Positions 49,544-57,451 of a stretch of DNA of 64,000 bases are shown piece after piece. The position numbers and the translations under genes are program-made. Every line of letters begins with the position of its first letter. The first letter of the stretch is position 1. This DNA is from JBOCEF01 sp047610385 (GTDB lineage Bacteria; Pseudomonadota; Alphaproteobacteria; Rhodobacterales; Rhodobacteraceae): assembly GCA_047610385.1 (NCBI GenBank), contig JBLGAC010000007.1, forward strand, positions 56,770 through 120,769, in the 5' to 3' direction. The notes beneath the pieces are model-generated. The model made no database searches. It was not told where the DNA came from and was given only the letters and a program-made list of their open reading frames with translations.

Positions 49544-49974
49544 CAGTTCTGACCCTCCGTCGCAGCATCGTCCGCCCCATCAGGCAGCAGCGCGGCCTTG
49601 GCCGTGTCCAGCATCTGTGCAAGGCGCTCGGTCCCGGTGATGTTGTCAGCCTCCATCGCCGCAACCACTGAGGGATGCACGAGAAAAGACTCCCACCACT
49701 GACCCACCGCAAACACCAGCGCGCCCAGCGCGATATAGTCATCCATTCGGTCAAGCTTCAGCGCCGGGGCGAGATCGACGGCGCGGGTCGCGGCCTCCTC
49801 CCACATCTCGGGCGGCACGATCGCGCGCTCCTCATCGCTAACGGCGCCTTCGATGGCCGCACGCACGTGCTTTATGTTTTTGACCCTCGCATCAGCATCA
49901 AAAACACACATCTGGCCTGAAGTTATCTTCAACACAACTTGATCCCCGCCGAGAGTATAAACTCGTATCTGCAA
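49543..49974 (-). CDS. Unknown protein coupled to the Tle1-type lipase
   Basis: 143-residue protein that I do not recognise. The N-terminal 25 residues form beta-like strands (IRVYTLGGDQVVLKITSGQM), followed by mostly helical sequence with a hydrophobic stretch DDYIALGALVFAVGQWWESFLV at about 79-100 and an acidic tail. There is no signal peptide. The stop shares a base with the lipase start, so the two are translated together. Candidates are an immunity protein, an adaptor/chaperone or a delivery-associated domain; position upstream of the effector favours an adaptor, but immunity genes can also lie there. Confidence 0.6.
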   Translation of the reverse strand: MQIRVYTLGGDQVVLKITSGQMCVFDADARVKNIKHVRAAIEGAVSDEERAIVPPEMWEEAATRAVDLAPALKLDRMDDYIALGALVFAVGQWWESFLVHPSVVAAMEADNITGTERLAQMLDTAKAALLPDGADDAATEGQN

Positions 49975-50054
49975 TCAACCGTCTCGCATGAATCTAAAAC
50001 TTGGCTCATGCAGAATCATCTTAATAAGACACGTGCTTATTATGCAATAAAAAG

Positions 50055-50078
50055 GGCGCCGTGAAATTTCACGGCGCC
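50055..50078 (-). terminator. Rho-independent terminator after prpE
   Basis: A 24-base perfect palindrome (arms GGCGCCGTGAAA and its complement) lies 54 bases past the prpE stop. Reading leftward the stem is followed by CTTTTTATT, a good uridine tract, so transcription from prpE should end here before reaching the AT-rich lipase module. Confidence 0.88.
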
Positions 50079-50131
50079 TGATTCGCATCACAATCTAATT
50101 ATTCAGCCAGCGCCGAGCGCATCAACCCATC

Positions 50132-52024
50132 TCAGGCCGCCGGATAGCCAAGCGTCGCCAGCGCGATGCGCATTTCATCCAGCACCTCCGGATCGTCAAT
50201 GGTCGCGGGGATCTTGAAGTCCTGCCCATCGGCGATCTTGACCATGGTCGCGCGCAGGATCTTGCCGGACCGGGTTTTGGGCAAACGATCGACCACCACC
50301 GCCATCTTGAACGCCGCCACCGGACCGATCTGGGTACGCACCAGCTTCACGCAGTCTTTCACGATGTCTGCGGACGGGCGATTGACGCCAGACGACACCA
50401 CCAGGAACCCCATCGGCAATTGCCCTTTCAGCGCGTCCGCGACCCCGATCACCGCGCATTCTGCGACGTCGGGGTGGGAGGCGAGGACCTCCTCCATCCC
50501 GCCGGTGGACAGGCGATGCCCGGCCACGTTGATGACGTCATCGGTGCGGGCCATGATGTAAAGATACCCGTCCTCGTCGATCATGCCCGCATCGCCGGTT
50601 TCATAATATCCCGGGAAATGGGCCAGATATGACGACTTGAACCGCTCCTCAGCGTTCCACAGGGTGGGCAACGAGCCGGGGGGCAGCGGCAGCTTCACCG
50701 CGATGGCGCCCAGATCGCCGGGCTTCATCGGGTGGCCACCTTCGTCGAGGATCTGCACGTCATAGCCGGGCATCGCCACGGTCGGCGACCCCAGCTTGAT
50801 GTCCATCAGTTCAATCCCCACCGGGTTGGCGGCGATGGCCCAGCCGGTTTCGGTCTGCCACCAGTGGTCAATCACCGGCACTTTCAGCAGATCACGCGCC
50901 CATTCAATGGTGGCGGGGTCGGCGCGTTCCCCGGCCAGATACAGCGCCTGCAAGGATGACAGGTCGTATTTGCCGATGAATTCGCCCTTGGGGTCCTTTT
51001 GCCGAACCGCGCGGATCGCCGTCGGGGCGGTGAAAAAGGACCGAACCTTGTGGTCCTGGATCACCCGCCAGAAGGCGCCGGGATCGGGGGTGCCGACGGG
51101 TTTGCCTTCGTAGACGATGGTGGTGCACCCGGCCAGCAGCGGCCCGTAGCAGATATAGGAATGCCCCACGACCCAGCCCACATCCGAGGCGGCCCAGAAC
51201 ACATCCCCCGCTGAGACGTTATAGATGTTCTTCATGGTCCAGATCAGCGCCACCATGTGCCCACCATTGGAGCGGATCACACCTTTGGGCTGCCCGGTGG
51301 TGCCGGAGGTATAGAGGATATAAAGCGGGTCATCGCCGCCCACGGGCACACACTCAGCCGGTTCGACCCCGGCTTGGAACCCGTGCCAGTCAAAATCGCG
51401 GCCTTCGATCAGCGCGGCGACTTCTTGCTCGCGCTGCAAGATCACGCAGAACTCAGGCTTGTGGGTTGATTGCGCAATGGCACCGTCCACCAGCGGTTTG
51501 TAATGCACCACGCGCCCTGGCTCTAACCCGCAGGACGCGGCGATGATCGCTTTGGGGGTGCAATCGTCAATGCGCACGGCCAGTTCATGGGCGGCAAACC
51601 CGCCGAACACCACCGAATGCACCGCGCCGATGCGCGCGCAGGCCAGCATCGCCTCCAGCGCCTCGGGCACCATCGGCATGTAGATGATGACCCGGTCGCC
51701 CTTTTCCACGCCCTTGGCGCGCAGCGCACCGGCCAGCGATGCCACCCGGGTCTGCAATTGGGCATAGGTGATCTTGGCGGTCGCGCCGGTCACCGGGCTG
51801 TCATGGATGATCGCCGCCTGATCGCCGCGCCCGGCGGCCACGTGGCGGTCCACCGCGTTCCAGCAGGTGTTGCACGTCGCGTCCGTGAACCAGCGGTAGA
51901 TCGGGGCGTTGGAGGCATCAAGCGCACCGGTCGGCTTTTCAACCCAGTCCACCGCTTTGGCGGCGTCCATCCAGAACCGCTCAGGATCGCTGCGCCAGCC
52001 CTCGTAAATCTCCCGGTAGCCCAT
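50132..52024 (-). CDS. prpE: Propionyl-CoA synthetase
   Basis: 630-residue acyl-CoA synthetase of the PrpE subgroup (ANL superfamily) that activates propionate to propionyl-CoA through an AMP intermediate. The acetyl-CoA synthetase-like N-terminal part (MGYREIYEGWRSDPERFW), the P-loop YTSGTTGQPKGV, the WWQTETGWAIA motif and the C-terminal catalytic Lys block TRSGKILR are visible. The start MGYREIYEGW matches typical PrpE. GAGGAG precedes the ATG. It is grouped with malic enzyme, methylmalonyl-CoA mutase and propionyl-CoA carboxylase, so it feeds the methylmalonyl-CoA route rather than a methylcitrate cycle. A strong terminator follows. Confidence 0.93.
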   Translation of the reverse strand: MGYREIYEGWRSDPERFWMDAAKAVDWVEKPTGALDASNAPIYRWFTDATCNTCWNAVDRHVAAGRGDQAAIIHDSPVTGATAKITYAQLQTRVASLAGALRAKGVEKGDRVIIYMPMVPEALEAMLACARIGAVHSVVFGGFAAHELAVRIDDCTPKAIIAASCGLEPGRVVHYKPLVDGAIAQSTHKPEFCVILQREQEVAALIEGRDFDWHGFQAGVEPAECVPVGGDDPLYILYTSGTTGQPKGVIRSNGGHMVALIWTMKNIYNVSAGDVFWAASDVGWVVGHSYICYGPLLAGCTTIVYEGKPVGTPDPGAFWRVIQDHKVRSFFTAPTAIRAVRQKDPKGEFIGKYDLSSLQALYLAGERADPATIEWARDLLKVPVIDHWWQTETGWAIAANPVGIELMDIKLGSPTVAMPGYDVQILDEGGHPMKPGDLGAIAVKLPLPPGSLPTLWNAEERFKSSYLAHFPGYYETGDAGMIDEDGYLYIMARTDDVINVAGHRLSTGGMEEVLASHPDVAECAVIGVADALKGQLPMGFLVVSSGVNRPSADIVKDCVKLVRTQIGPVAAFKMAVVVDRLPKTRSGKILRATMVKIADGQDFKIPATIDDPEVLDEMRIALATLGYPAA

Positions 52025-52102
52025 CTTGATGTTCTCCTCATGGTCGCGCAGCGGCGGTGTTGCGCCCCGATGATCCCGGTCCGGATCAGGGGCGCATTTG
52101 TG

Positions 52103-54394
52103 TCAGGCGTAAGTGTGCGTCGGCGTTCCAGCGAGCGCCGAGATGTTCAGCAGGCCTCGCGCAGTGATCGAGGGCGTCACGATGTGCACCCGGTTGCCCA
52201 TCCCCATCAGGATCGGCCCGACCTCTAGCGCCCCCGCCATGGTCTTGAGGATGTTGCGCATCCCTGAGGCCGCGTCCGCGTTCGGCAGCACCAGAATGTT
52301 GGCGGCACCTTCGATGCGGCTTTGCGGGAAAATCCGGTCACGCAGATCGGGGTTCAGCGCTGCGTCGGCGTGCATCTCGCCCTCATACTGAAAGCCCGGC
52401 GCGCGGGCGTCGAGGATCGCCATCGCCTTGCGCATTTTGCGGCCCGATTCCGTATCAAGATTGCCGAACTGGCTGTGCGACAGCAGCGCCACCTTCGGCT
52501 CAAGCCCAAAGCGGCGCGCATGGCGGGCGGCGGCGATGGCGATTTCAGCGACTTCTTCCGCGGTGGGGTCGGGGTGGACATGGGTGTCGGTGATGAACAC
52601 CAGCCCGGTTTCCATCAGCATCAGCGACACCGCGCCGATCGGGTACAGATCCTTGGTGCCCAACAGCTGCGTGACATAGTTCAGGTGCCACAGATACTGC
52701 CCGAACGTGCCGCAGATCATGCTGTCAGCTTCACCGCGGTTGACCATCACCGCGGCAATCGCGGTGGTGTTGGTGCGCATGATCGCCTGCGCCAGCGCCG
52801 GGGTGCCGCCGCGCCGCGCCATCAAGCTGTGATAGGTTTCCCAGTAATCGCGGTACCGGGGGTCGTCCTCAGGGTTCACCACTTCGAAATCACGGTCGAG
52901 CTTGATGGGCAGGCCGTATCGCTCCAGCCGCTGCTCAATGATCCGCGGACGGCCGATCAGGATCGGCTTGTCGGTGGTTTCCTCAAGCATCGCGTGGGCG
53001 GCGCGCAGGACGCGTTCATCCTCGCCCTCGGCAAACACGATGCGGCGGTCGGCCTGGGCCGCAGCTTCGAACACCGGACGCATCACGAGGGCGGAGCGGA
53101 ACACCGAATGCTCCAGCTTGTTCTTGTAAGCCTCCATATCCGCGATGGGGCGCGCGGCGACGCCGCTGTCCATCGCCGCCTGCGCAACGGCCGACGCGAC
53201 GGCTGCCAGCAGGCGCGGATCGAAGGGTTTGGGGATCAGGTAGTCAGGGCCAAACACCAGACGTTCGCCCGAATAGGCCGCAGCCGCCTCAGCCGAGGAT
53301 GCCTGCATCGCCAGTTCGGCCACCGCGCGCACGCAGGCCAGCTTCATGTCCTCGTTCACCTCAGTCGCGCCGACGTCCAGCGCGCCGCGGAAGATGAACG
53401 GAAAGCACAGCACGTTGTTGACCTGGTTGGGATAATCGGACCGCCCGGTGGCGATGATCGCGTCAGGCTTGGCCTTGCGCGCCAGATCGGGCGTGATTTC
53501 GGGGTTGGGGTTGGCCAGCGCAAAGATGATCGGAACGTCGGCCATTTTGGCGACCATCTCAGGCTTCAACACTCCGGCAGCCGACAGGCCAAGGAACACA
53601 TCCACCCCGTCGAACACATCCCCAAGCTGCGGAACATCGCCGGTGATCGGCTGGGCATAGGCCGATTTCTGCGGGTTCATGTCGACCTCACGGCCTTCAT
53701 AAACCAGGCCGTGGACGTCAAACAGGAACACGTTTTCACGTTTGGCCCCAAGCGACAGCAGCAGGTTCAGACAGGCAATGCCCGCAGCGCCGCCGCCGGT
53801 GGACACAATCTTGATGTCCTCAATGGTCTTTTTCGCCACGCGCAGGGCGTTCACCAGCGCGGCGCCCACGACGATGGCGGTGCCGTGCTGGTCGTCATGA
53901 AACACCGGGATGTTCATGCGGCGGCGGCACTCTGCCTCAACGATAAAGCAATCGGGGGCCTTGATGTCCTCAAGGTTGATGGCGCCGAAAGTCGGCTCCA
54001 ACGCGATGACGATTTCGGCCAGCTTGTGGGGGTCGGGCTCGTTCACCTCAATGTCGAAGCAATCGATGTTGGCGAATTTCTTGAACAGAACCGCCTTGCC
54101 CTCCATCACCGGCTTGGACGCGGCGGCACCGATATTGCCCAGACCCAGCACCGCGGTGCCGTTGGTGACGACGCCCACCAGATTGCCGCGCGCGGTGTAA
54201 TCGAACGCGGTGGCGGGGTCTTTCACGATCTCAAGGCAGGCTTCGGCGACGCCCGGCGAATAGGCCCGGCTCAGGTCCCGCTGGTTCGCAAGCGGTTTGG
54301 TGGCGCGGATCTCAAGCTTTCCGGGCTTGGGATAGCGGTGATAATCCAAGGCCGCCTGACGGGTCGCCTGATTTTTGTCGTCCTCAGCGCTCAT
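52103..54394 (-). CDS. maeB: NADP-dependent malic enzyme (MaeB) with phosphotransacetylase-like domain
   Basis: 763-residue two-domain protein. The malic enzyme half (about 1-430) has the Tyr/Lys-containing catalytic region AYSPGVAEACLEI and the DQHGTAIVVGAALVNAL block, plus the Rossmann loop STGGGAAGIACLNLL. The C-terminal half (about 435-763) resembles phosphate acetyltransferase (IVFAEGEDERVLRAA, NRVHIVTPSITARGLLNI) and is usually regulatory, lacking full PTA activity. It decarboxylates malate to pyruvate, giving NADPH. It lies between mut and prpE on the same strand, 78 bases before prpE. Linking succinyl-CoA/malate with pyruvate makes sense for growth on propionate. Confidence 0.93.
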   Translation of the reverse strand: MSAEDDKNQATRQAALDYHRYPKPGKLEIRATKPLANQRDLSRAYSPGVAEACLEIVKDPATAFDYTARGNLVGVVTNGTAVLGLGNIGAAASKPVMEGKAVLFKKFANIDCFDIEVNEPDPHKLAEIVIALEPTFGAINLEDIKAPDCFIVEAECRRRMNIPVFHDDQHGTAIVVGAALVNALRVAKKTIEDIKIVSTGGGAAGIACLNLLLSLGAKRENVFLFDVHGLVYEGREVDMNPQKSAYAQPITGDVPQLGDVFDGVDVFLGLSAAGVLKPEMVAKMADVPIIFALANPNPEITPDLARKAKPDAIIATGRSDYPNQVNNVLCFPFIFRGALDVGATEVNEDMKLACVRAVAELAMQASSAEAAAAYSGERLVFGPDYLIPKPFDPRLLAAVASAVAQAAMDSGVAARPIADMEAYKNKLEHSVFRSALVMRPVFEAAAQADRRIVFAEGEDERVLRAAHAMLEETTDKPILIGRPRIIEQRLERYGLPIKLDRDFEVVNPEDDPRYRDYWETYHSLMARRGGTPALAQAIMRTNTTAIAAVMVNRGEADSMICGTFGQYLWHLNYVTQLLGTKDLYPIGAVSLMLMETGLVFITDTHVHPDPTAEEVAEIAIAAARHARRFGLEPKVALLSHSQFGNLDTESGRKMRKAMAILDARAPGFQYEGEMHADAALNPDLRDRIFPQSRIEGAANILVLPNADAASGMRNILKTMAGALEVGPILMGMGNRVHIVTPSITARGLLNISALAGTPTHTYA

Positions 54395-54567
54395 GGCGTT
54401 TCCTGTCTTTCATCTGGCCCTTGGCGGGCTCTGCCGGGGGTGCTGGGTCAGCATATGCCAACCGTTCACCCCCCGTGTTCAGCCGATTTCCGCGATCCGC
54501 GCAAGAGCATGCGCGACGTATGAGAAACCGAAGGGGGCGCGGAACACCGTTCCGCGCCCCCATCCCG

Positions 54568-56709
54568 TCATCGGGCCGCGCGGGCGTCCTTGATCAGCCC
54601 CAGGATGTTCTTCGCCGCGTCAGGAATGTTGGTTCCCGGCCCAAAGATCGCCTTTACCCCAGCCTTGTACAGAAAGTCATAATCCTGCTGCGGGATGACG
54701 CCGCCGCAGATCACGATCACCTCACCTGCCCCGGCTTCGCGCAGCGCGTCGATCAGCTGGGGCGCGAGGGTCTTGTGCCCCGCGGCCTGGCTGGAGATGC
54801 CGACCACATGCACATCGTTGTCGACCGCGTCCTGCGCCGCCTCAGCCGGGGTCTGGAACAGCGGACCGACATCGACGTCAAAGCCGATATCGGCGAACGC
54901 GGTGGCGATCACCTTGGCGCCGCGGTCATGGCCGTCCTGGCCCATTTTCACCACCAGCATGCGCGGGCGGCGGCCTTCTTCTTCGGCGAACGTGTCGACA
55001 TCTTTCTGGATCTGCGCAAAGCCCGCATCGCCTTCGTAGGCCGCACCATAGACGCCTGACAGCATGCGCACCTCAGCCCGGTGCCGCCCGAACACAGTCT
55101 CCATCGCGTCAGAGATTTCGCCAACCGTGGCGCGGGCACGGGCGCACACGACCGCGGCGGCAAGGATGTTGCCATCCCCGGTTTCCGCCACCTTGGTCAG
55201 CGCCATCAGGGCCGCGTCGCAGGCGGCCTGATCGCGGGTGGCGCGCACGCTCGCCAGCCGCGCGATCTGGCTGCCCCTGACCGCGTCGTTGTCGATATCA
55301 AGGACGTCGATCGGGTCCTGCTTATCCAGCTTGTATTTGTTGACGCCGACGATGACTTCCTCGCCCCGGTCCACTGCGGCCTGACGGATGGCGGCGGCTT
55401 CTTCGATGCGCAGCTTGGGCATGCCCGATTCGACCGCCTTGGTCATGCCGCCCATGGCCTCAACTTCCTCGATCAGCGCCCAGGCCTGTTCGGCCAGATC
55501 ATGGGTCAGCTTTTCGATGTAGTAAGACCCCGCCAGCGGGTCGATCACGTCAGTGACCCGGGTTTCTTCCTGCAAGATCAGCTGCGTGTTGCGCGCAATC
55601 CGGCTGGAGAAATCCGTCGGCAGGCCCATCGCTTCGTCCAGCGCGTTGGTGTGCAGGGACTGGGTGCCGCCCAAGGCCGCCGACATCGCCTCATACGCGG
55701 TGCGCACGACGTTGTTGTAGGGGTCCTGTTCCTGCAAACTGACGCCCGAGGTCTGGCAATGGGTACGCAACATCAGGGAGCCCGGCTTTTGCGGGTCGAA
55801 TTCCTTCATGATCTGGGTCCACAGCAGACGCGCGGCGCGCAGCTTGGCGATCTCCATGAAGAAATTCATGCCGATGGCGAAAAAGAACGACAGCCGCCCG
55901 GCAAAGGCGTCGACATCCAGCCCTTTGGTCAGCGCCGCACGGACATATTCGCGCCCATCAGCCAGCGTGAACGCCAGCTCCTGCACCAAAGTCGATCCAG
56001 CTTCTTGCATGTGATAGCCGGAGATCGAGATCGAATTGAACCGCGGCATGTCCGTTGAGGTATAGGCGATGATGTCCGCAATAATCCGCATCGAGGGCGC
56101 GGGCGGGTAGATATAGGTGTTGCGGACCATGAACTCCTTGAGGATGTCGTTCTGGATGGTCCCCGACAGTTGCGCGCGATCGACGCCCTGTTCCTCGCCG
56201 GTCACGATGAAATTGGCGAGGATCGGGATCACCGCGCCGTTCATGGTCATCGACACGGAAATATCCGACAGCGGAATGCCATCGAACAGGATCTTCATGT
56301 CCTCAACGCTGTCAATCGCCACGCCAGCCTTGCCGACATCGCCGACCACACGCGGGTGATCGCTGTCGTAGCCGCGGTGGGTCGCCAGATCAAAGGCCAC
56401 CGACACGCCCTGCTGCCCGGCGGCCAGCGCCTTGCGGTAGAACGCATTCGACGCCTCAGCCGTGGAAAAGCCCGCATACTGGCGGATGGTCCACGGACGG
56501 CCCGGATACATGGTGGCGCGGGGGCCGCGGGTGAATGGCGCGATCCCCGGCACGCCGCCCAGATGGTCCAGCCCTTCAAGGTCCGCCTCGGTGTAAAGCG
56601 GCTTGATGTCGATGCCTTCGACGGTCTTGCGGGTCAGGGTCTCAGGCTCACGGCCCTTGAGCTCTTTGCGCGCCAGCGCGCGCCATGCGTCGAGATCGGG
56701 TTTGGTCAT
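54568..56709 (-). CDS. mcmA: Methylmalonyl-CoA mutase
   Basis: 713-residue adenosylcobalamin-dependent mutase that converts (R)-methylmalonyl-CoA to succinyl-CoA. The N-terminal TIM-barrel domain begins around the PLYTEADLEGLDHLGGVPG and GPRATMYPGRPWTIRQYAGF regions (TIRQYAGFSTAEASN). The C-terminal B12-binding domain has the base-off motif DGHDRG with His594, and later VVGISSQAAGH and VICGGVIP. A single large chain carrying both domains is the homodimer type of Rhodobacterales. GGAGG precedes the start. A DUF4174 gene on the other strand separates it from pccA. It completes propionyl-CoA assimilation. Confidence 0.96.
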   Translation of the reverse strand: MTKPDLDAWRALARKELKGREPETLTRKTVEGIDIKPLYTEADLEGLDHLGGVPGIAPFTRGPRATMYPGRPWTIRQYAGFSTAEASNAFYRKALAAGQQGVSVAFDLATHRGYDSDHPRVVGDVGKAGVAIDSVEDMKILFDGIPLSDISVSMTMNGAVIPILANFIVTGEEQGVDRAQLSGTIQNDILKEFMVRNTYIYPPAPSMRIIADIIAYTSTDMPRFNSISISGYHMQEAGSTLVQELAFTLADGREYVRAALTKGLDVDAFAGRLSFFFAIGMNFFMEIAKLRAARLLWTQIMKEFDPQKPGSLMLRTHCQTSGVSLQEQDPYNNVVRTAYEAMSAALGGTQSLHTNALDEAMGLPTDFSSRIARNTQLILQEETRVTDVIDPLAGSYYIEKLTHDLAEQAWALIEEVEAMGGMTKAVESGMPKLRIEEAAAIRQAAVDRGEEVIVGVNKYKLDKQDPIDVLDIDNDAVRGSQIARLASVRATRDQAACDAALMALTKVAETGDGNILAAAVVCARARATVGEISDAMETVFGRHRAEVRMLSGVYGAAYEGDAGFAQIQKDVDTFAEEEGRRPRMLVVKMGQDGHDRGAKVIATAFADIGFDVDVGPLFQTPAEAAQDAVDNDVHVVGISSQAAGHKTLAPQLIDALREAGAGEVIVICGGVIPQQDYDFLYKAGVKAIFGPGTNIPDAAKNILGLIKDARAAR

Positions 56710-56937
56710 GTCAGCCTCCGGTCCATCCGTCGGGTGCGCCGCGCATCGCTGCGGCGGGGGTATTTCGGGCGGGCGAAGCGGCGCTTCGCCCCTGTTTGAT
56801 CAGGCAAAGCGGCGCTTCACCCCTGAGAAAGCCGGGCGAAGCGGCGCTTCGCCCCTGTCAATCCTAGCGCGCGTCGCTTTAGCCCTTCGCAGGGGCCGCC
56901 GCGCGCCCTATCTGTAGTCGCAGCAAAGGGAGCCCAG
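56710..56937. promoter_or_regulatory. Divergent region, mcmA versus DUF4174 gene, with hairpin triplet
   Basis: 228 bases containing promoters for the leftward mutase gene and the rightward DUF4174 gene, and three near-identical hairpins (see next entry). I see no TTGC-type PccR site here. Confidence 0.45.
56771..56854. repeat. Three spaced copies of a GC-rich hairpin
   Basis: Copies at 56771-56791, 56802-56822 and 56834-56854, each 21 bases with arms GGGCGAAGC and GCTTCGCCC around GGC. Copies 1 and 3 are identical; copy 2 has two compensated or single changes (AGGCAAAGC / GCTTCACCC). Each is followed by CCTG. Spacing is 31-32 bases. They look like a REP-like or mRNA-stability element. Confidence 0.8.
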
Positions 56938-57351
56938 ATGACACCGCTTTTACGCCACGCCTTTCGCGCGATCTTCGCGCTTGCCGTCCTAGCCGGCCCC
57001 GTGCGCGCCGCTGAGCCGCTGGCGGAGCATCTTTGGGTCTCGCGCCCGCTGATCATCTTTGCGGACACGCCGCTTGATCCCAACTTCCCCCGCCAACTGG
57101 CGGAGCTGGAGCGTCAAAAGGACGCTCTGGCAGAACGCGACGTCGTGATCATCACCGACACCGATCCAGGTGCGTCCCGGTCTGAGCGCAGCGCGCTGCG
57201 CAAAATGCTGCGCCCCCATGGCTTCACCGTCATCTTGATCGGCAAAGACGGCGAAATCGCGCTGCGCCGTCCCGTGGTGGTGACCGCCGACGACATCACC
57301 CGACAGGTCGACCGGATGCACAATCGCCTGCAGGAAATGGGGCGGCCCTGA
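56938..57351 (+). CDS. DUF4174 domain-containing exported protein
   Basis: 137-residue protein with a Sec signal (HAFRAIFALAVLAGPVRAA, cleavage near residue 25) and a DUF4174 domain: RPLIIFADTPLDPNF, RDVVIITDTDPGASRSERSALRKMLRPHGFTVILIGKDGEIALRRP. The fold is thioredoxin-like in appearance but no CxxC is present. It acts in the periplasm; function is unknown. It lies rightward between mcmA and pccA, which are both leftward, and AAGGGAG precedes the start. The stop codon lies within the first of three 41-base-spaced hairpin repeats. Confidence 0.83.
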   Translation: MTPLLRHAFRAIFALAVLAGPVRAAEPLAEHLWVSRPLIIFADTPLDPNFPRQLAELERQKDALAERDVVIITDTDPGASRSERSALRKMLRPHGFTVILIGKDGEIALRRPVVVTADDITRQVDRMHNRLQEMGRP

Positions 57352-57441
57352 CGGCTCGCTCCATACGCCTATACAAAGTGGGGCGGCCCTGACGGCCCGC
57401 ACCATGAACCCATGCAAAGTGGGGCGGCCCTGACGGCCCGC
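57338..57441. repeat. Three tandem copies of a hairpin sequence, 41-base period
   Basis: The 22-base unit beginning tggggcggccctgacggc occurs at 57338-57359, 57379-57400 and 57420-57441, exactly 41 bases apart. Each can fold (GGGGCGGCC with GGCCCGCCCC in the third). The array fills the convergent gap between the DUF4174 stop, which it overlaps, and the pccA stop at 57452, so it may work as a bidirectional terminator. Confidence 0.8.
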
Positions 57442-57451
57442 CCCGGCATCT

